Below are positions 52,884 through 63,909 of a stretch of 64,000 nt of DNA, piece after piece. The notes under the pieces are model-generated. The model was not told where the DNA came from, did no database searches, and was given only the letters and a program-made list of their open reading frames with translations. A program made the position numbers and the translations under genes. The stretch is from [Phialemoniopsis] sp. UDSM-2020. Its lineage: Eukaryota > Ascomycota > Sordariomycetes > Thyridiales > Thyridiaceae. Position 1 is the first letter of the stretch. Each line of letters starts with the position of its first letter. The stretch lies in assembly GCA_018873225.1 (NCBI GenBank), contig JAEILZ010000003.1:2356001-2420000 (forward strand), in the 5' to 3' direction.

Positions 52884-54912
52884 TCTCCAAAGCCCTCAAA
52901 CTCATCACCGGCCGCAGCACCACTCGTCTTGGCCTTCTGCTCATTTTGTCGTCTGATCTGTCCAATCATGTCGTCCAACTTCTTTTGCTCCTCCTTCTCC
53001 TGCTCCGTCATGTGCGCGTATCTCTCCGCCTCGCGCTTCTTCCTCCTCTTCTCCCTCCTCTCCACGCGAACATCCTCCTTGTCATGCTTCTCGCTCCACG
53101 CTTCGTTCTTCTTGCGCTTCTGGCTCTTGCTCAGTGTTGCAGCATCGCCATTGGCCGCAGCAGCGGCGGAGGCAGCCCACTCTTCAGCCTCGGCTTGTCT
53201 TTTCTTCTCTTTCGTCTTGTCCTTGAACTTGATGTCATTTGCCTCTATGCCTAGGCCGAGACTTCGATCGATGTCGAGTCCCTTGAGCTCTGGCATCTTG
53301 GGAAGTTGGACGAGCCCCCAGGCGTGTGCCTGGTTGACCCAGTCGAGATCTTTGACCCGAAAAATCGAGGTAGCTCGGTGCTCTAGATAGAAACGTGCCC
53401 AAGAGACAAAGGCTCGTTGTGCAAGCTGGAATACCTCGCGGTCAGCAACGGCCTGGTTGCGCATCCCAGATGTCATGGCGTTGCATTCTTCTGGCGAGAC
53501 ACTGATGGCCGGGTTGGTGAGCTCGGCGATTGGGGTCCTCCGAACGTCCATGAAAGGTACAAAGCCGTCTTCGCTTGGTAGAAGCATGACGACGGCCAGA
53601 CCGCGACGTCCAGCGCGACCCGCGCGACCGCAACGATGCAAAAAGGTTTTGGGGTCCTGGGGCGGGTCTATTTGGACGACGAGATCCACCTGGGGAATAT
53701 CGATACCTCTAGAGGCAACGTCGGTAGTCAAGAGAATGGTTGGCGATGATGATGATGTGAATTTTTGAAAGTTCCTGTCTCTGACCTGAGGTTCGAGTTT
53801 ACCGTGGAGGGGGATGACGGAAAATCCATCCGGAAGTAGGGATGGCAGAACGTTGGCGAAATACTTGACCGCAAAACAGGTGGACAGAAACACTATCGAC
53901 CTCATGGGCATAGGGTCAAGTGATTTTAGTAGTTTCATCAAAGCTGGGAACTTCTGATCCGCCGGTAGCATGAGGTAGGACAGCTGCAGGCTGGCCGGCG
54001 TCCTCTTCTCTTCGATAATACCACCATCTTTGAGACTTTTGACAGTAACGACAATACGGCGAGGGTTACGCAAGTTGACTCGAATCAGTTCGCCCAGGGC
54101 GTCACTAACACTGGCCGAAAATAGACCATTGCGCCTCTGTTTGGGAAGGTATCCAAGGCTGTGAAGAAATATCAGTACGATACACGTTGAGGTAGGTGCG
54201 GGCTGCCTACATCCGTTGCAACTCTTGTGAGAAGCCCATGTCTAGCAGTCGGTCTGCCTCATCCAGCACGAGGACCTCGAAGCTCGACTGGGAGTTGACG
54301 TGGGGACTGGACAAGAGCTCGGCAAGCCGGCCAGGAGTCGCGACAAGCACATTTGGAGAGTGGCGAAGGAATGATGATAGATCGGCGGCCGGCTTGGTCG
54401 TGCCACCGACGAGGAGCTGGGGTACGATGACAGGTACAGAGCTGGCAGGACGTTTCTCGTCGCCCTTGAGATAGGGGAGCAACTCTGCAGAAGGCTGGTG
54501 GAAGGCGAGGAGAGACGAGAGAACGTTGTAGATCTGCGTTGCCAGCTCTCGTGTCGGGGAGATCACAATGGCCCCGACATGGTGCTTCTTCAGGGGTTCT
54601 TCCAGCCGCAGTAGCTTGCTGATGACAGGGATGAGAAAAGCCAAGGTCTTGCCGCTACCCGTGGTGGCCTCGACCACGACATCAGAATTGCCGGTAAATA
54701 GTGGTATGACGGCAGCTTGTACTGGGGTCATTGATGCTGGACTTGAGTCAGTCATTGACTTCATACAAATCCCCGTTCGACTTTGACGTCTACTTACCGT
54801 ATCCAAGACTCGACACAGCCTGAAGAAGGAACTCATCAAGCGGCGGGGTGACGGCGTCCCACGCTCTCGAGCTTGATGTGCCCTTCTTCTTGGGCTTCTG
54901 GTCGGGCGCCAT
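52880..54912 (-). CDS. SPB4: ATP-dependent rRNA helicase Spb4 (DEAD-box)
   Basis: Three exons (54912-54798, 54736-54211, 54158-52880), introns 61 and 52 bp, 639 aa, close to the usual Spb4 length. It acts in the nucleolus in maturation of 27S pre-rRNA for the 60S subunit. Motifs in order: a Q-motif region ([15 protein letters not shown], split by intron 1), motif I ATTGSGKT (about 64-71), [19 protein letters not shown] within [13 protein letters not shown] (about 198-201), motif III as SAS instead of SAT, VASRGID, and [13 protein letters not shown] (about 385-397). The Spb4-type C-terminal extension follows, with a highly charged Lys/Arg/Glu tail ending FEGFGD. The ATG at 54912 gives the expected N-terminus with a basic PKKKG. 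It is divergent from DGK1 across 858 bp. Confidence 0.94.
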
Positions 54913-55770
54913 CTCTCTTAGCACGAGAGGCTGTGATACGAACCGGATTGAGTACAGGGAGACTACAACTCGGTATGTCGAGATTTCCTGGAGCGTTCAA
55001 GGATGGGACAAGTCATGGCCATCACAGCAACTGTATTGGCATTGGCGGTCCAGGCCGTATCAAAAGTCTTATCGGAGTGGGAGGTTCTTGAATTTTTTAG
55101 CGGGTCCGGCCAGAGATAGGCCGTTATCAGCATGTGACCTTGGTTGGCTTGGTGCAGCAAAATGCCCCCGGAAGGGTCGGGGGCCAGGGTGGTCCGATAG
55201 TACCGACAACCCTGAAATTTTCTGACGCTATCCGCCAAATCACGGCTGAACAGGTGGTGGGCACATGCCTGACTGTGTCTGGGGTGGTGGTGCGTGTGCA
55301 CGAGACAACCCTTTGCACAATTGCTTGTTCCGCCTCGACATGATATCACCGGGAACACCGACTGTGCCTTGAAAATACCTGTACAATACCACCTACTTAC
55401 CTATACCTCCCCGGACCCTAGAACATTCCATCCCATCCTCTCTTCCCTTTTGTTCCCCCTCGAAGGACCCTAGGCCTCTGATAGTCGCATTTCAGAGTCC
55501 CGCCTTCGTCCTCCGTCCTTCAAAATCTCCTCCTCCTCCAGTACTCTCGACGATGCGGTGGAGTCAAACTCTGCCGCAATCTGCTCAGCAAACCTGGATC
55601 CTATAGCCCTTGTCGCGACTTACTTTCAGAGCCACCAACCCTTCAGCGCGCGCGCTTCTAGAAGGGACACCCATCAACACTCTTTACTCTGGCCGCTCCG
55701 GTTCAACGACCTGCAGCGCATCATCGCAGGCGCAATCTGCTTCCCCGCCCTGCCCCCGTTCCGCTACGAC
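54913..55770. promoter_or_regulatory. Divergent promoter region, SPB4 / DGK1
   Basis: 858 bp between start codons pointing apart. Near DGK1 it is C/T-rich with ACCTACTTACC words, typical of fungal leaders. No clear TATA box. Confidence 0.45.
55553..55606 (+). other. Upstream open reading frame before DGK1
   Basis: 17-codon frame (ATG at 55553, TAG at 55604-55606) out of frame with DGK1. It is followed by no other ATG until the chosen DGK1 start at 55771. Relevant only if transcription starts upstream of 55553. Confidence 0.35.
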
Positions 55771-56955
55771 ATGCCGCGCCGGAACGTCCCCGCTACGCCC
55801 CGGGTCATATCCCCGAGCCCGACACCTTCTGAGCGACAGGAGGACGCGGCGTCTTCGCAAGATGCATACTCTGGGCCGATGACGCGATCCTCGGTGAGGA
55901 AAAGAGTCAGCACGCCCCAGCCAGTCGAGGAACATTTGGATGAGGATGAGCAAGATGATGGGCCAGATCTCCGGAGGGCCCGGACCAGGAGTCGGAGTCC
56001 AATCGCTTCGCGCAGGCTGTCCGGCCTGACTCCCATGCCCACCCTTGCGCCCAAGACCAAGACGGCTTCGAAAAAGTCGCTGGATGAAGTGCCGGCCAAT
56101 GGCAACATCGTCGCATCCAACGGCCACCTGTCGCCGGCATCCGCTATATCTCCGGGTTGGAGCTGGCGGGACTTCAGTCGGAGTCCAAGCCCGCTTGGTC
56201 TGATCCCTATTCACCGCCACTGGCGAAACTTTGTGCACCGGCACGAGGTGCCTCGCAAGGTCCTGCACGTTTCTATCGGGTTTCTTGTCATATGGCTCTA
56301 CGCGTCAGGGGTGCAAACCCGCTCCGTTGCCCCCTATCTCATGGGCGCGCTCATCCCAATCGCCGCTACTGACTACGTGCGGCACCACTATGCGCCTTTC
56401 AACCGATTCTACGTGCGCGTCCTCGGTGCTCTGATGCGCGAGAGCGAGTTCTCGGGATACAACGGCGTCATCTTCTACTTGCTTGGAGCGTGGATCGTCC
56501 TCTACTTCTTCCCCAAGGACGTGGGCGTCATGAGCACTCTGCTCCTGAGCTGGTGCGATACTGCTGCCAGCACCTTCGGCCGTCTCTACGGCCGGTACAC
56601 GCCGCGCATCCGCCGCGGAAAGTCTTTGGCCGGCTCCTCGGCCGCCTTCCTGGTTGGTGTGGCGACTGCCACTTGGTTCTGGGGCTGGCTCGTGCCCACC
56701 ATCGGCCCCATGCCTGGTGACGAGGGCTTCATGTATACTGGCGTCCTCAGGCTGCCCCAGTTTGCGACCAATGCTATGGGCTTGACCCAAGGTGCTACTA
56801 TCTCAGGCGCCCTTGCCCTAGGAGTGGTGAGCTTATGGTCCGGATTCGTGGCCGCAGCCAGTGAAGTAGTGGACGTGTTTGGCTGGGATGACAACTTGAC
56901 CATTCCCGTGCTGAGTGGTGTTGGCATTTGGGGTTTCCTCAAGGTCTTCGGCTAG
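55771..56955 (+). CDS. DGK1: CTP-dependent diacylglycerol kinase (Dgk1-type)
   Basis: Single exon, 394 aa. A disordered Arg/Ser/Pro-rich N-terminus (about 1-150) precedes a membrane domain with several hydrophobic spans from about residue 165 to the end. Landmarks are FVHRHEVPRKVLHVSIGFLV, a REESEF-like stretch (MRESEFSGYNGVIFYLLGAWI), the SWCDTAASTFGRLYGR segment typical of the CTP-transferase/phosphatidate cytidylyltransferase superfamily, and SLAGSSAAFLVG. Yeast Dgk1 uses CTP to turn diacylglycerol into phosphatidate at the ER and nuclear envelope, opposing the phosphatase Pah1. The frame is open back to 55558 but without an ATG, so 55771 is the first usable start. Dolichol kinase (Sec59) is the alternative in the superfamily but is usually longer. 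Confidence 0.9.
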   Translation: MPRRNVPATPRVISPSPTPSERQEDAASSQDAYSGPMTRSSVRKRVSTPQPVEEHLDEDEQDDGPDLRRARTRSRSPIASRRLSGLTPMPTLAPKTKTASKKSLDEVPANGNIVASNGHLSPASAISPGWSWRDFSRSPSPLGLIPIHRHWRNFVHRHEVPRKVLHVSIGFLVIWLYASGVQTRSVAPYLMGALIPIAATDYVRHHYAPFNRFYVRVLGALMRESEFSGYNGVIFYLLGAWIVLYFFPKDVGVMSTLLLSWCDTAASTFGRLYGRYTPRIRRGKSLAGSSAAFLVGVATATWFWGWLVPTIGPMPGDEGFMYTGVLRLPQFATNAMGLTQGATISGALALGVVSLWSGFVAAASEVVDVFGWDDNLTIPVLSGVGIWGFLKVFG

Positions 56956-57175
56956 ACGGTATAGGTATATAAAGATATAAGGTATATATCTTGGTCGGGT
57001 TTGCATAATGCGGCGTTCGTACGGTTTCTTTGTTCACATGAGAAGGCAGGAGAAGCAACTTGGGAAAGCGGAACGGATCAAGCATTGGGGCCGATGTCCT
57101 AGAGAACGATGATCGACTAGCAACGACATTTTTGTATACATTGGGCGAACGAAAGGCTTGGCTGGCAAGTGGTTA

Positions 57176-57333
57176 CAGACTGGTTGACAGTTTACCTTCT
57201 CGATACACCTCAATACCTACCTAACTGATCACTCAGGATTATCCCACTACCTAAGTGTATATGGATCACTAAATCTGTTAGTAATCTAGGTTAAGATCGA
57301 TTCAAAACCGTCAACCTTTCTGACACCCACCCG
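57176..57333 (-). mobile_element. CAAGTGGGTG miniature inverted-repeat element (copy G)
   Basis: 158 bp, 220 bp downstream of DGK1. Left end CAAGTGGTTACAGACTGG with GTTGACAGTTT; right end AAACCGTCAACC, CTTTCTGACACCCACCCG (terminal bases mutated from CTTG). Core ATTATCCCACTACCTAAG is intact. GCTGG is repeated exactly on both sides (57171-57175 and 57334-57338). Confidence 0.9.
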
Positions 57334-60314
57334 GCTGGATGGGGCGGTTGCACAATATCTACTCAATATTGAAGAACCAATAAAACTAAAGATTATCAAG
57401 CAGGCATTACCTGGGTCTTCGAATGCCTAAGAGACGTTTACTTGCCCAAGATGGCCGAACCTGACGATGCAACAGGGCCGTGACGCAATGTCAGGCATGG
57501 GCAGATGGTGCGAACGAGGAAAGGACGGCGAGAAAGGCACACTCGAACCAACCACGGTTCGAGCAGCTCCCAGCCGATGATCCAGCTAATGATTCTAGTC
57601 CTGAGAATCGCGCTGGTTCTAGTGATAGGGTCGCTGCAGGCGAGTGGCCCCGAAAATCCAAAGTCGTTCCCATTCGCTCCGCTCGCGTTGGGCTCCAACG
57701 CCCTCGCTTCTTACATCGCATGCTTTGCAAGTCATGCCCCCTCCTGGGGATGCACAGGCAGCATCCTTGGGCTGAGATGGCCCGGGTCAAAAACGATGAG
57801 CGGTCAATGGTGTTTCTGAACATCTCTGAACAAGATCGCAGAGGGATATGTCGAGCTTGTCACAGAGATTAAGCAATAACACGCCGGATTGCAATTACAG
57901 CGGAGCCAGCAGGAGAGCGCTTCGGGGAGCCGAATCGGCTTCTCGTCTCCAGATGAGTAACTTTGCACGACATGGCCGAAGACGCCATTCGCATTCTGTA
58001 ACCGCTTCCATTTGGCGAGGAGGCAAATACGGATGTTGGCAGCACGAGGAGGTGGACAGAGGCGAATGTGCCAGAAGGGTAGCAACTCGGAGCTTCAATC
58101 CTACGTTAGCTTGGGGACTAAAGCACAGATACTGTGTTAGTTGCTTGTCTGTTCCACCATCTAACTAGGCTGACCAGACCTTTGCACTTGGAGTCCGATG
58201 TCACCACCCTTTGCCTTCGCGCAGCAACCAGAGGCCGCCCATCCATACATGGCACGGCCTGTACGCAGCACACATGCGGCACCAGTCAAACTGGGTGTAG
58301 AATGGAATGGGCTATCCCACTACCTACAAATTGGTTGTCTCTTTTATTATAGCCGTTAAGATCCATACAAGGTGGTGGTGACTTGTCATGCAACCTTCAT
58401 GGGGAAGTACTTAATAAGGTCAGACTGTTGTACGGTCTTTGGAGTGGTAGTGTGTGTGTCTCCCGGATTACTGGGAGGTCGATCAACGCTCAAGGAAAGC
58501 CACGGTTCGAGAATGCACACCCCTCCTCGCTCGCAGAAATCAGTACCCAGCATGCCAATCCTACCCTGGACTTCTTTTTCATTTCGGGCCAATGAAAATT
58601 CCAGAAAATGCTGCATTTGCATGAAACTCGCAAACAATTTTCGAGGTGCCAGGGTGCAGGGGAGCCACTAAAGGCAGACCGTTCACAATGATTTCCTCAT
58701 TTTTCTACTTTCGGTACGCCAAACTTCCCGGCCGGGGTACGGGTACGGGTCGGGTCTGATCCCCCTCATATACCGCCTGTCTAGTGCTGAACGGCCCACC
58801 AATGCACTTAGTGCGTTTGTGGCAGTAGGGCGGACCGGGAGGCGAAACGGAGTGATGCTGTGCCTGTTACAGTATTACTGTTCTATGCTGGTGAATCCAA
58901 GAGGTTGAAGTCAAAAGTTAGGGACAGTCGCGATCAATGATGTCTCTTCCTCTTCTGCCCCGCGAACTTCCTTATCCACTTTAGGAAAGAGCAGGAGCAG
59001 GGTAAATTCAGCAGGGGGGAGGGATTGATCAAAAGTAAGAGCTGGACAGGGGCCGCAAGGGCCACAGAGATAAAAATCCCAACTGACAACACACGCCGCC
59101 GCCGTTGCATCACACACAGAAAATAAAACAGTGACAAAAGAGGGCCATTCAAAAACACCACAAACGCCCAATTGCTGCACTTCTGCCTGACCTCGATTCT
59201 GGCAGCACCCGTTTCACTGCCACCCGTTTCTTTTTGTCAGCCCGTCAGCCAGGGTGCCAGAGAGCCAGAGAGCCGCCAGCAGAGCCAAGCAAGTCCCTGT
59301 TTCGTTTTGAAGACATCTCTACCTCGACCTCCTGCCCATGGCAGATTTGCAGATTTAAGTCTAGCACCACCACCCCATCCATCCATGCACCTGCAGAAGC
59401 CTGTGCTTCCACCACGCCGGCCTCCGCCGCCGTCATCGCCTACAAGTCACTTACTTACCTTACTTTAGTACCTAAAGTGCCCAAGTATCTGCCTACCTTG
59501 CTTCCATCTTACCCTGACCTTTGCCGCGGTAGCGTCAAGCTACTGTGTAGTCCACGTTCCATGTTCCTTGTTTCCCGTCCACATGTTTCGACTTCCCGAC
59601 GCTTCCATGCTTTTTCTTCGTCTCACTCTTTGCTCGTTCTCTATCAAACGGCGCTTGCAGTTAGCAGCCACTCCTTGACCTGCTTTTCCCCTGTGCCGCT
59701 TGTACAGTACAAACGGGTGGTCTGTCATACCAGGCATGATGCACGAGCGGTTCCTGTTACAGACGGACCTAGGCTCCAGGCCGTCGACCTTACTTACATG
59801 GGCCTTGCATGGTGTTTGACTAACACCATCCACAGGCTGGCTTGTAATTGTGTCAGAGCTCTGCCCTAGACCGAAGCAGACGACCTCATGTGCCGGCTGA
59901 CGTCTGGTTTGACTGCTTTCGTTTCGACTCGGCACGACTCGACCTGCCCCCAACGTTTCCCCTCCGTTTCTACACCAAGATGCCATTCTCGTTACTTTTG
60001 CACACTTACACCCACGCCCCTCACACATGCTTTTATTCGTTCGTTCCAGTTCCATGGCTGTGTGTACCCACGGCTTTCCGCGAAACCTGCCGGCGCCTGA
60101 GCAGCTGCCCGGCCTGTTCCTCATCTCCTACTACTTCCCTTGCCTATTCCATTTTTGTTGGCCAAAATCAGCCTGTCATGGGTTCCGCCGACGATGCTTT
60201 CTCGACCCTTGTGCATGCCATCATACATACACATCCTCTGCTTCCCCCCAGTGAGAACCCCTTGTTCCTCTAGGTCCTGCTCTTCCCACCAATGCACCCA
60301 CGCCCCCAATACTA

Positions 60315-60331
60315 AGGTAGGTAGGTAGGTA
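60315..60331. repeat. GGTA tetranucleotide run
   Basis: Four GGTA units ending in GGTACC, in non-coding DNA. Confidence 0.8.
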
Positions 60332-60924
60332 CCTTGCTTGGCTCTCAAATTTTTATGCTATCAACCTCTAGGAAGCGAGCACACATCTTCGGGCCTAGTT
60401 CCAGACTCGACTGTCACTTTTTTGCCTCTTTCCTAAGTGCTTTTCCTGTCCCTTCCGGAACAGCCTTTCCACCCCCTTCGCGAACCGGAACCCCCCTGGT
60501 CTGCATATCGTGATTGATGAGCCAGGACAGATCTCCCTCCACCGGCCTATCTCCACCAATACAAGCGACTGCGTTCGCCTCTCGGCATATGCAGTCGTTA
60601 CTCTCACCTCTTTCTCTGATCAATCGAAACTGTCATGCCGGCCAATCCGTGTGCTCTCTGGATGGTCAATGGCTCCAGCCATCACCCCATCACCCATGTC
60701 ATTCGGCCATCTCGTTGGTCGTGTCTCCACGACGGGGAAACGGGTAACCAACTTCTATCACCGGAACCGCTACTTTCCATGCTCCTCCTTCCTCGCCATG
60801 CCTATCTCCTCACACAGTCTCGAGCGGGGTTTCTGTCTCCCCCCTGACGAATAGACTCATGATGATCTATCCTGTCAGATCACGAGTTGCCGGCTTGTCG
60901 TCGGCGTGGGAAGCCATGGAAAAG

Positions 60925-60932
60925 TATAAAAG
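60925..60932 (+). promoter_or_regulatory. TATA box of the KxDL-like gene
   Basis: A consensus TATAAAAG lies 308 bp upstream of the ATG at 61233. It is followed about 30-70 bp later by a C/T-rich TTCTTCTTC run (60960-60993) where fungal transcription often starts. This implies a leader of roughly 240-270 nt. Placement is inferred. Confidence 0.55.
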
Positions 60933-61232
60933 GGACCGTTCTCGACGGCCTCGAGCCATCTTCTTCTTCTTCCTTTCTCTTCTCTTTTCTTCAGACCATC
61001 CTCCAAAGCCTCAGACAGTTGTTCTCTGCCCACATACCCTCTGCCAACATATCATCATCTTGCACAAAGTGTTGAAGACTTTTCGCTTCACCACTTAGCC
61101 ATCCAGCTTCTACAAACCCCCACACCCAGTCTAGTGTCCACAGACAAGTCGCCTACAAGCTACTTGCGTCCCTAGCTTGCACCTTTTGCCCACACCCACT
61201 TCTTAATCCTTGTCCCCCCCCCATCAGCTACA

Positions 61233-61985
61233 ATGTCTTCGGCATACGCTTCCCAGTACTATACTGGTACCCTGCCCATGCCCGTCCCGTCCAAGGACGA
61301 GTACGCTGCGTACTACCAGGGTGGCCACGATTCCTACTCGGTCTCCCCGCCCGAGTCGGAGAATGTGAGCTCTGCCTCCGGTGTCGCTTCTTACAGCAGC
61401 CCTGGCTATTCTGCTACGGCGAGCTATGCTGGCAGCAGCCATGGCGACTACGACTCGGCCGCTTCGGCGAGCGGCATCGATCTGAATGAGTACATGCAGG
61501 AGCGCTTCGCGGAGACCTTTGATCCCCAGCAGCTCGACCGGTGCGTCGCGGTGCAAGCGCAGACGTAAGTCAATTTCTGCCTCTCTTCTCATATCTACTA
61601 CAAATGGCTAACAAGCGCGGTAACAGGTCTGGTCATCTCAACGCCAAGCAGCGAGAGCTTCTTGAGTTGCAGAAGAAAGCGCAAGCTCGTCTTGCAAAGT
61701 CTCGTGCTCGCTTTGCCGAGGGTATGCAAGATGCACGCCAGGTGCGAGCCGACCTGGAGTGGACTCAGAAGAAAGTCTCGTAAGTTTGAGCATTGCACAT
61801 CTTTTCTAATCAACTTGCGAGAAGCCAATCGGCTGGATTTTGCATTATATCATGAACTATCGAAAAAGAGAACGGGTGCTAATTAATTCACCCTACCGCT
61901 CAGATCTCTCAAAACCAAGGCTTCAAAGAAGCACTCCAAGGAGTACAGCAAGGCGCGTGAGCGCTACCCGTCTCCTGACTATTAA
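61233..61985 (+). CDS. KxDL-domain-like small coiled-coil protein (Kxd1/BLOC-1-related)
   Basis: Three exons (61233-61564, 61627-61779, 61904-61985), introns 62 and 124 bp, 188 aa. The first 80 residues are Ser/Tyr/Ala-rich. The rest is a helical segment: FAETFDPQQLDRCVAVQAQT, GHLNAKQRELLELQKKAQARL, FAEGMQDARQVRADLEWTQKKV, KTKASKKHSKEY and a terminal RYPSPDY. This heptad-rich helix with the end pattern matches what I recall of fungal Kxd1 proteins, subunits of a BLOC-1-like complex at endosomes and lysosomes/vacuoles. The name depends on that recollection. All three exons join in frame with good splice sites, so the gene structure is firmer than the function. Confidence 0.7.
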
Positions 61986-63156
61986 GTCAAACTTTGCACC
62001 CAGCTCTACGGCGAATTGGCATGGCGACATTGCGCTCGGCATGTCCTGCCGGTCAATTTTTCGGAGGGGGTCTTGAAATTGGAAACGGCGGTCTTCATTG
62101 ACTTTTGTAATACGCACATTTCAGGTTTTGATGTACAAAGAACGGCAAGTGCAAGGAAAAGGGGAGGAGACGATGGAGTGACGTTGGACTCTGGCGCGCC
62201 TAACTGGCGCGTGCGGCTGGGAAGCCCCTGGATTCCTCCCCTGTTGCTGTTGCTTGGGGGGTGCATATACCGGACAGGGAGGCGTTTTTGCCGCGCGCGG
62301 GGCGGCTGTTTCACGAAGTTATGACTTATGATTGGACGATTTGGGGCAGGTCTGGAGTGGCAGCTTATTTAAAAAGTACAGTACACCACCCTTTCGGTGA
62401 CAGGGAGGGTCGGATTGCCAGTCGGGCAAGCGCCAGGGCTGCAGTAGGGTGCTGGGCAGGGCACAGCTCGTGCTGCAAGGGACGCACCGTACCACCCGCA
62501 CCGATCGCCCGCCTGGGAGCCACAGGACCAGGGGGTGTGGCCGCCAACATGGCATGGGGTGTGGGTGTGTGCCTCCGCATGGGCAGGCCTGGGGCTGCCC
62601 ACAGCTGCGAGTCGCAGGGCGAGATTGGACATGAGAGACGGGACATTTCCTTTTGGGGTCTGTGGATATTGCTTCTTTGGGAAGAAGATGGCTCGCTCTG
62701 TCGGCCAGTAATTACTCTGTCGGGGAAGCAATCGCAGGGCTGGAGGCTCCCTCTCATTGGGTCCTTCACACCGGTCTGGGGCGGAGGTTCTGTTTCCTAG
62801 AGTGTCATAATACCATGCCGTTTTCTCCTTCCTGCCCGTTCCCGTCAGTGCAACAGAACCACAGGCCAGTGACCGTATAGGGTACCGTATTGCCAACCGC
62901 TGCCGTTTGCTATAGATGGTCCTGCTGTGCGATGCTGTCCGTCATGTGATGTGTGCGTTGGGTTGGGCATCGCTTCTCAGGGTCATCACGTGATGACAGG
63001 CTGTGTGTGTGTTGGCCAAGGCCCCGTTAAAGACGATGCACTGGCGTCGTGCGGATAGAGAAGGGCCTTCTTAGGCTTGCTCCTGTTGGCATATGATCCT
63101 CCTGCTATGTCCCATGGCAGCTTGCCTAAACACGGCCGTCGTTGGCAAGAAAAGGT
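61986..63156. other. Convergent intergenic region
   Basis: 1.2 kb between the KxDL-like stop and the stop of the last gene. It holds both 3' ends; frames of up to 179 codons here show no protein features. No repeats were recognised. Confidence 0.45.
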
Positions 63157-63909
63157 TCACCCGACGCGCTCTCCTCGCGCCAACCAAGACCCCTGAGTCG
63201 GCAGTCCAAACTGTCCCTCGAGTTTGGCCCAGGGATTCTCGTTGCTGCTCGGGTCGTAGTAGCCAATCCACCATTCTCCCAGGGGCCCACCTCCATGATG
63301 ACCTCCCCTACCCCCGCCGCCTCCTCTGCTCATGCCTGAGCCATGGGCGTGCGACGGCCTGCCTCTCTGGAAGCCGCGCTGTTCTGCCGAGGCTTCATGC
63401 CCGTCGAGCCCGGCGGCCGATGACGATGACGGCGGGGCCGCCGCCGCCGCAGAGCTGTACGCCGCGTTGCCGGCCGCGACGACGGCGTCGATCTGCGCCT
63501 GGAACTGGGCCTCTTCCTCCGGGTCCACGGGCTCCTCGTACCCCACTGGCCGGGAGGTGTCGAGGTACTGGGGCTGCCTCTCCTCGTCTTCGCCATCGCC
63601 ATCGTCAAGGGCGATCTCGTCCGCGTTGCTGGCGGAGGCAGCAGCTCCGGCATCGCCGTCAGCGCTGTCGCCGCCGCGGGGATGCAGCGGCAGGTTGGAC
63701 GAGTGGCGCGGGGCGCCGAGTGGCGCCGAGTTGGCGCCGGTGCCGGCGGGCCGCGGCGGCTGCTGAGCCGGCCTGGCGTGCTCGGTGGCGGCGTCGGCGC
63801 GCGGGTTGAAGCGGCGCTTCTTGGAGGGCCGGTCCTGCGCGCCAAAGGAGGAGAAGCCCATCATGGCGGCCATGGCGGCCGAGGTGTCGTCTTCTTCGCC
63901 GGAGGACAT
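63157..63909 (-). CDS. Small glycine- and alanine-rich protein of unknown function
   Basis: Single exon, 250 aa from an ATG at 63909. No family function is recognised. The N-terminus MSSGEEDDTSAAMAAMMGFSSFG is followed by the basic PSKKRRFNP, a plausible nuclear localisation signal. An acidic stretch (DEIALDDGDGEDEE), QYLDTSRP and an Ala/Ser-rich middle come next. A glycine-arginine patch (MSRGGGGGRGGHHGGG), possibly an RGG-type RNA-binding tract, precedes an aromatic C-terminal module WWIGYYDPSSNENPWAKLEGQ. The N-terminal and C-terminal modules look conserved, with low-complexity sequence between them. I recall similar hypothetical proteins in other filamentous ascomycetes. The gene is very G+C-rich, which creates long overlapping frames. 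Confidence 0.75.
   Translation of the reverse strand: MSSGEEDDTSAAMAAMMGFSSFGAQDRPSKKRRFNPRADAATEHARPAQQPPRPAGTGANSAPLGAPRHSSNLPLHPRGGDSADGDAGAAASASNADEIALDDGDGEDEERQPQYLDTSRPVGYEEPVDPEEEAQFQAQIDAVVAAGNAAYSSAAAAAPPSSSSAAGLDGHEASAEQRGFQRGRPSHAHGSGMSRGGGGGRGGHHGGGPLGEWWIGYYDPSSNENPWAKLEGQFGLPTQGSWLARGERVG

Larger units (their letters stand above)
56956..61232. other. 4.3-kb gene-free region upstream of the KxDL-like gene
   Basis: Contains one complete miniature element (57176-57333), a weak degraded core near 58312, a short GGTA run (60315-60331), a TATAAAAG box (60925) and long C/T-rich stretches (59200-60600). Frames such as 59234-59869 lack an ATG start or motifs. Part of this may be a long promoter or leader; no gene is supported. 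Confidence 0.5.

Noticed and set aside
55558..55770. 71-residue N-terminal extension of DGK1
   Set aside because: It would start at GTG, and no in-frame ATG exists before 55771.
58305..58330. Possible miniature element core (CTATCCCACTACCTAC)
   Set aside because: Short match only; no inverted ends or flanking duplication could be found.
59234..59869. 211-codon frame upstream of the KxDL-like gene
   Set aside because: Begins at TTG and lies in C/T-rich leader-like sequence; no domain.
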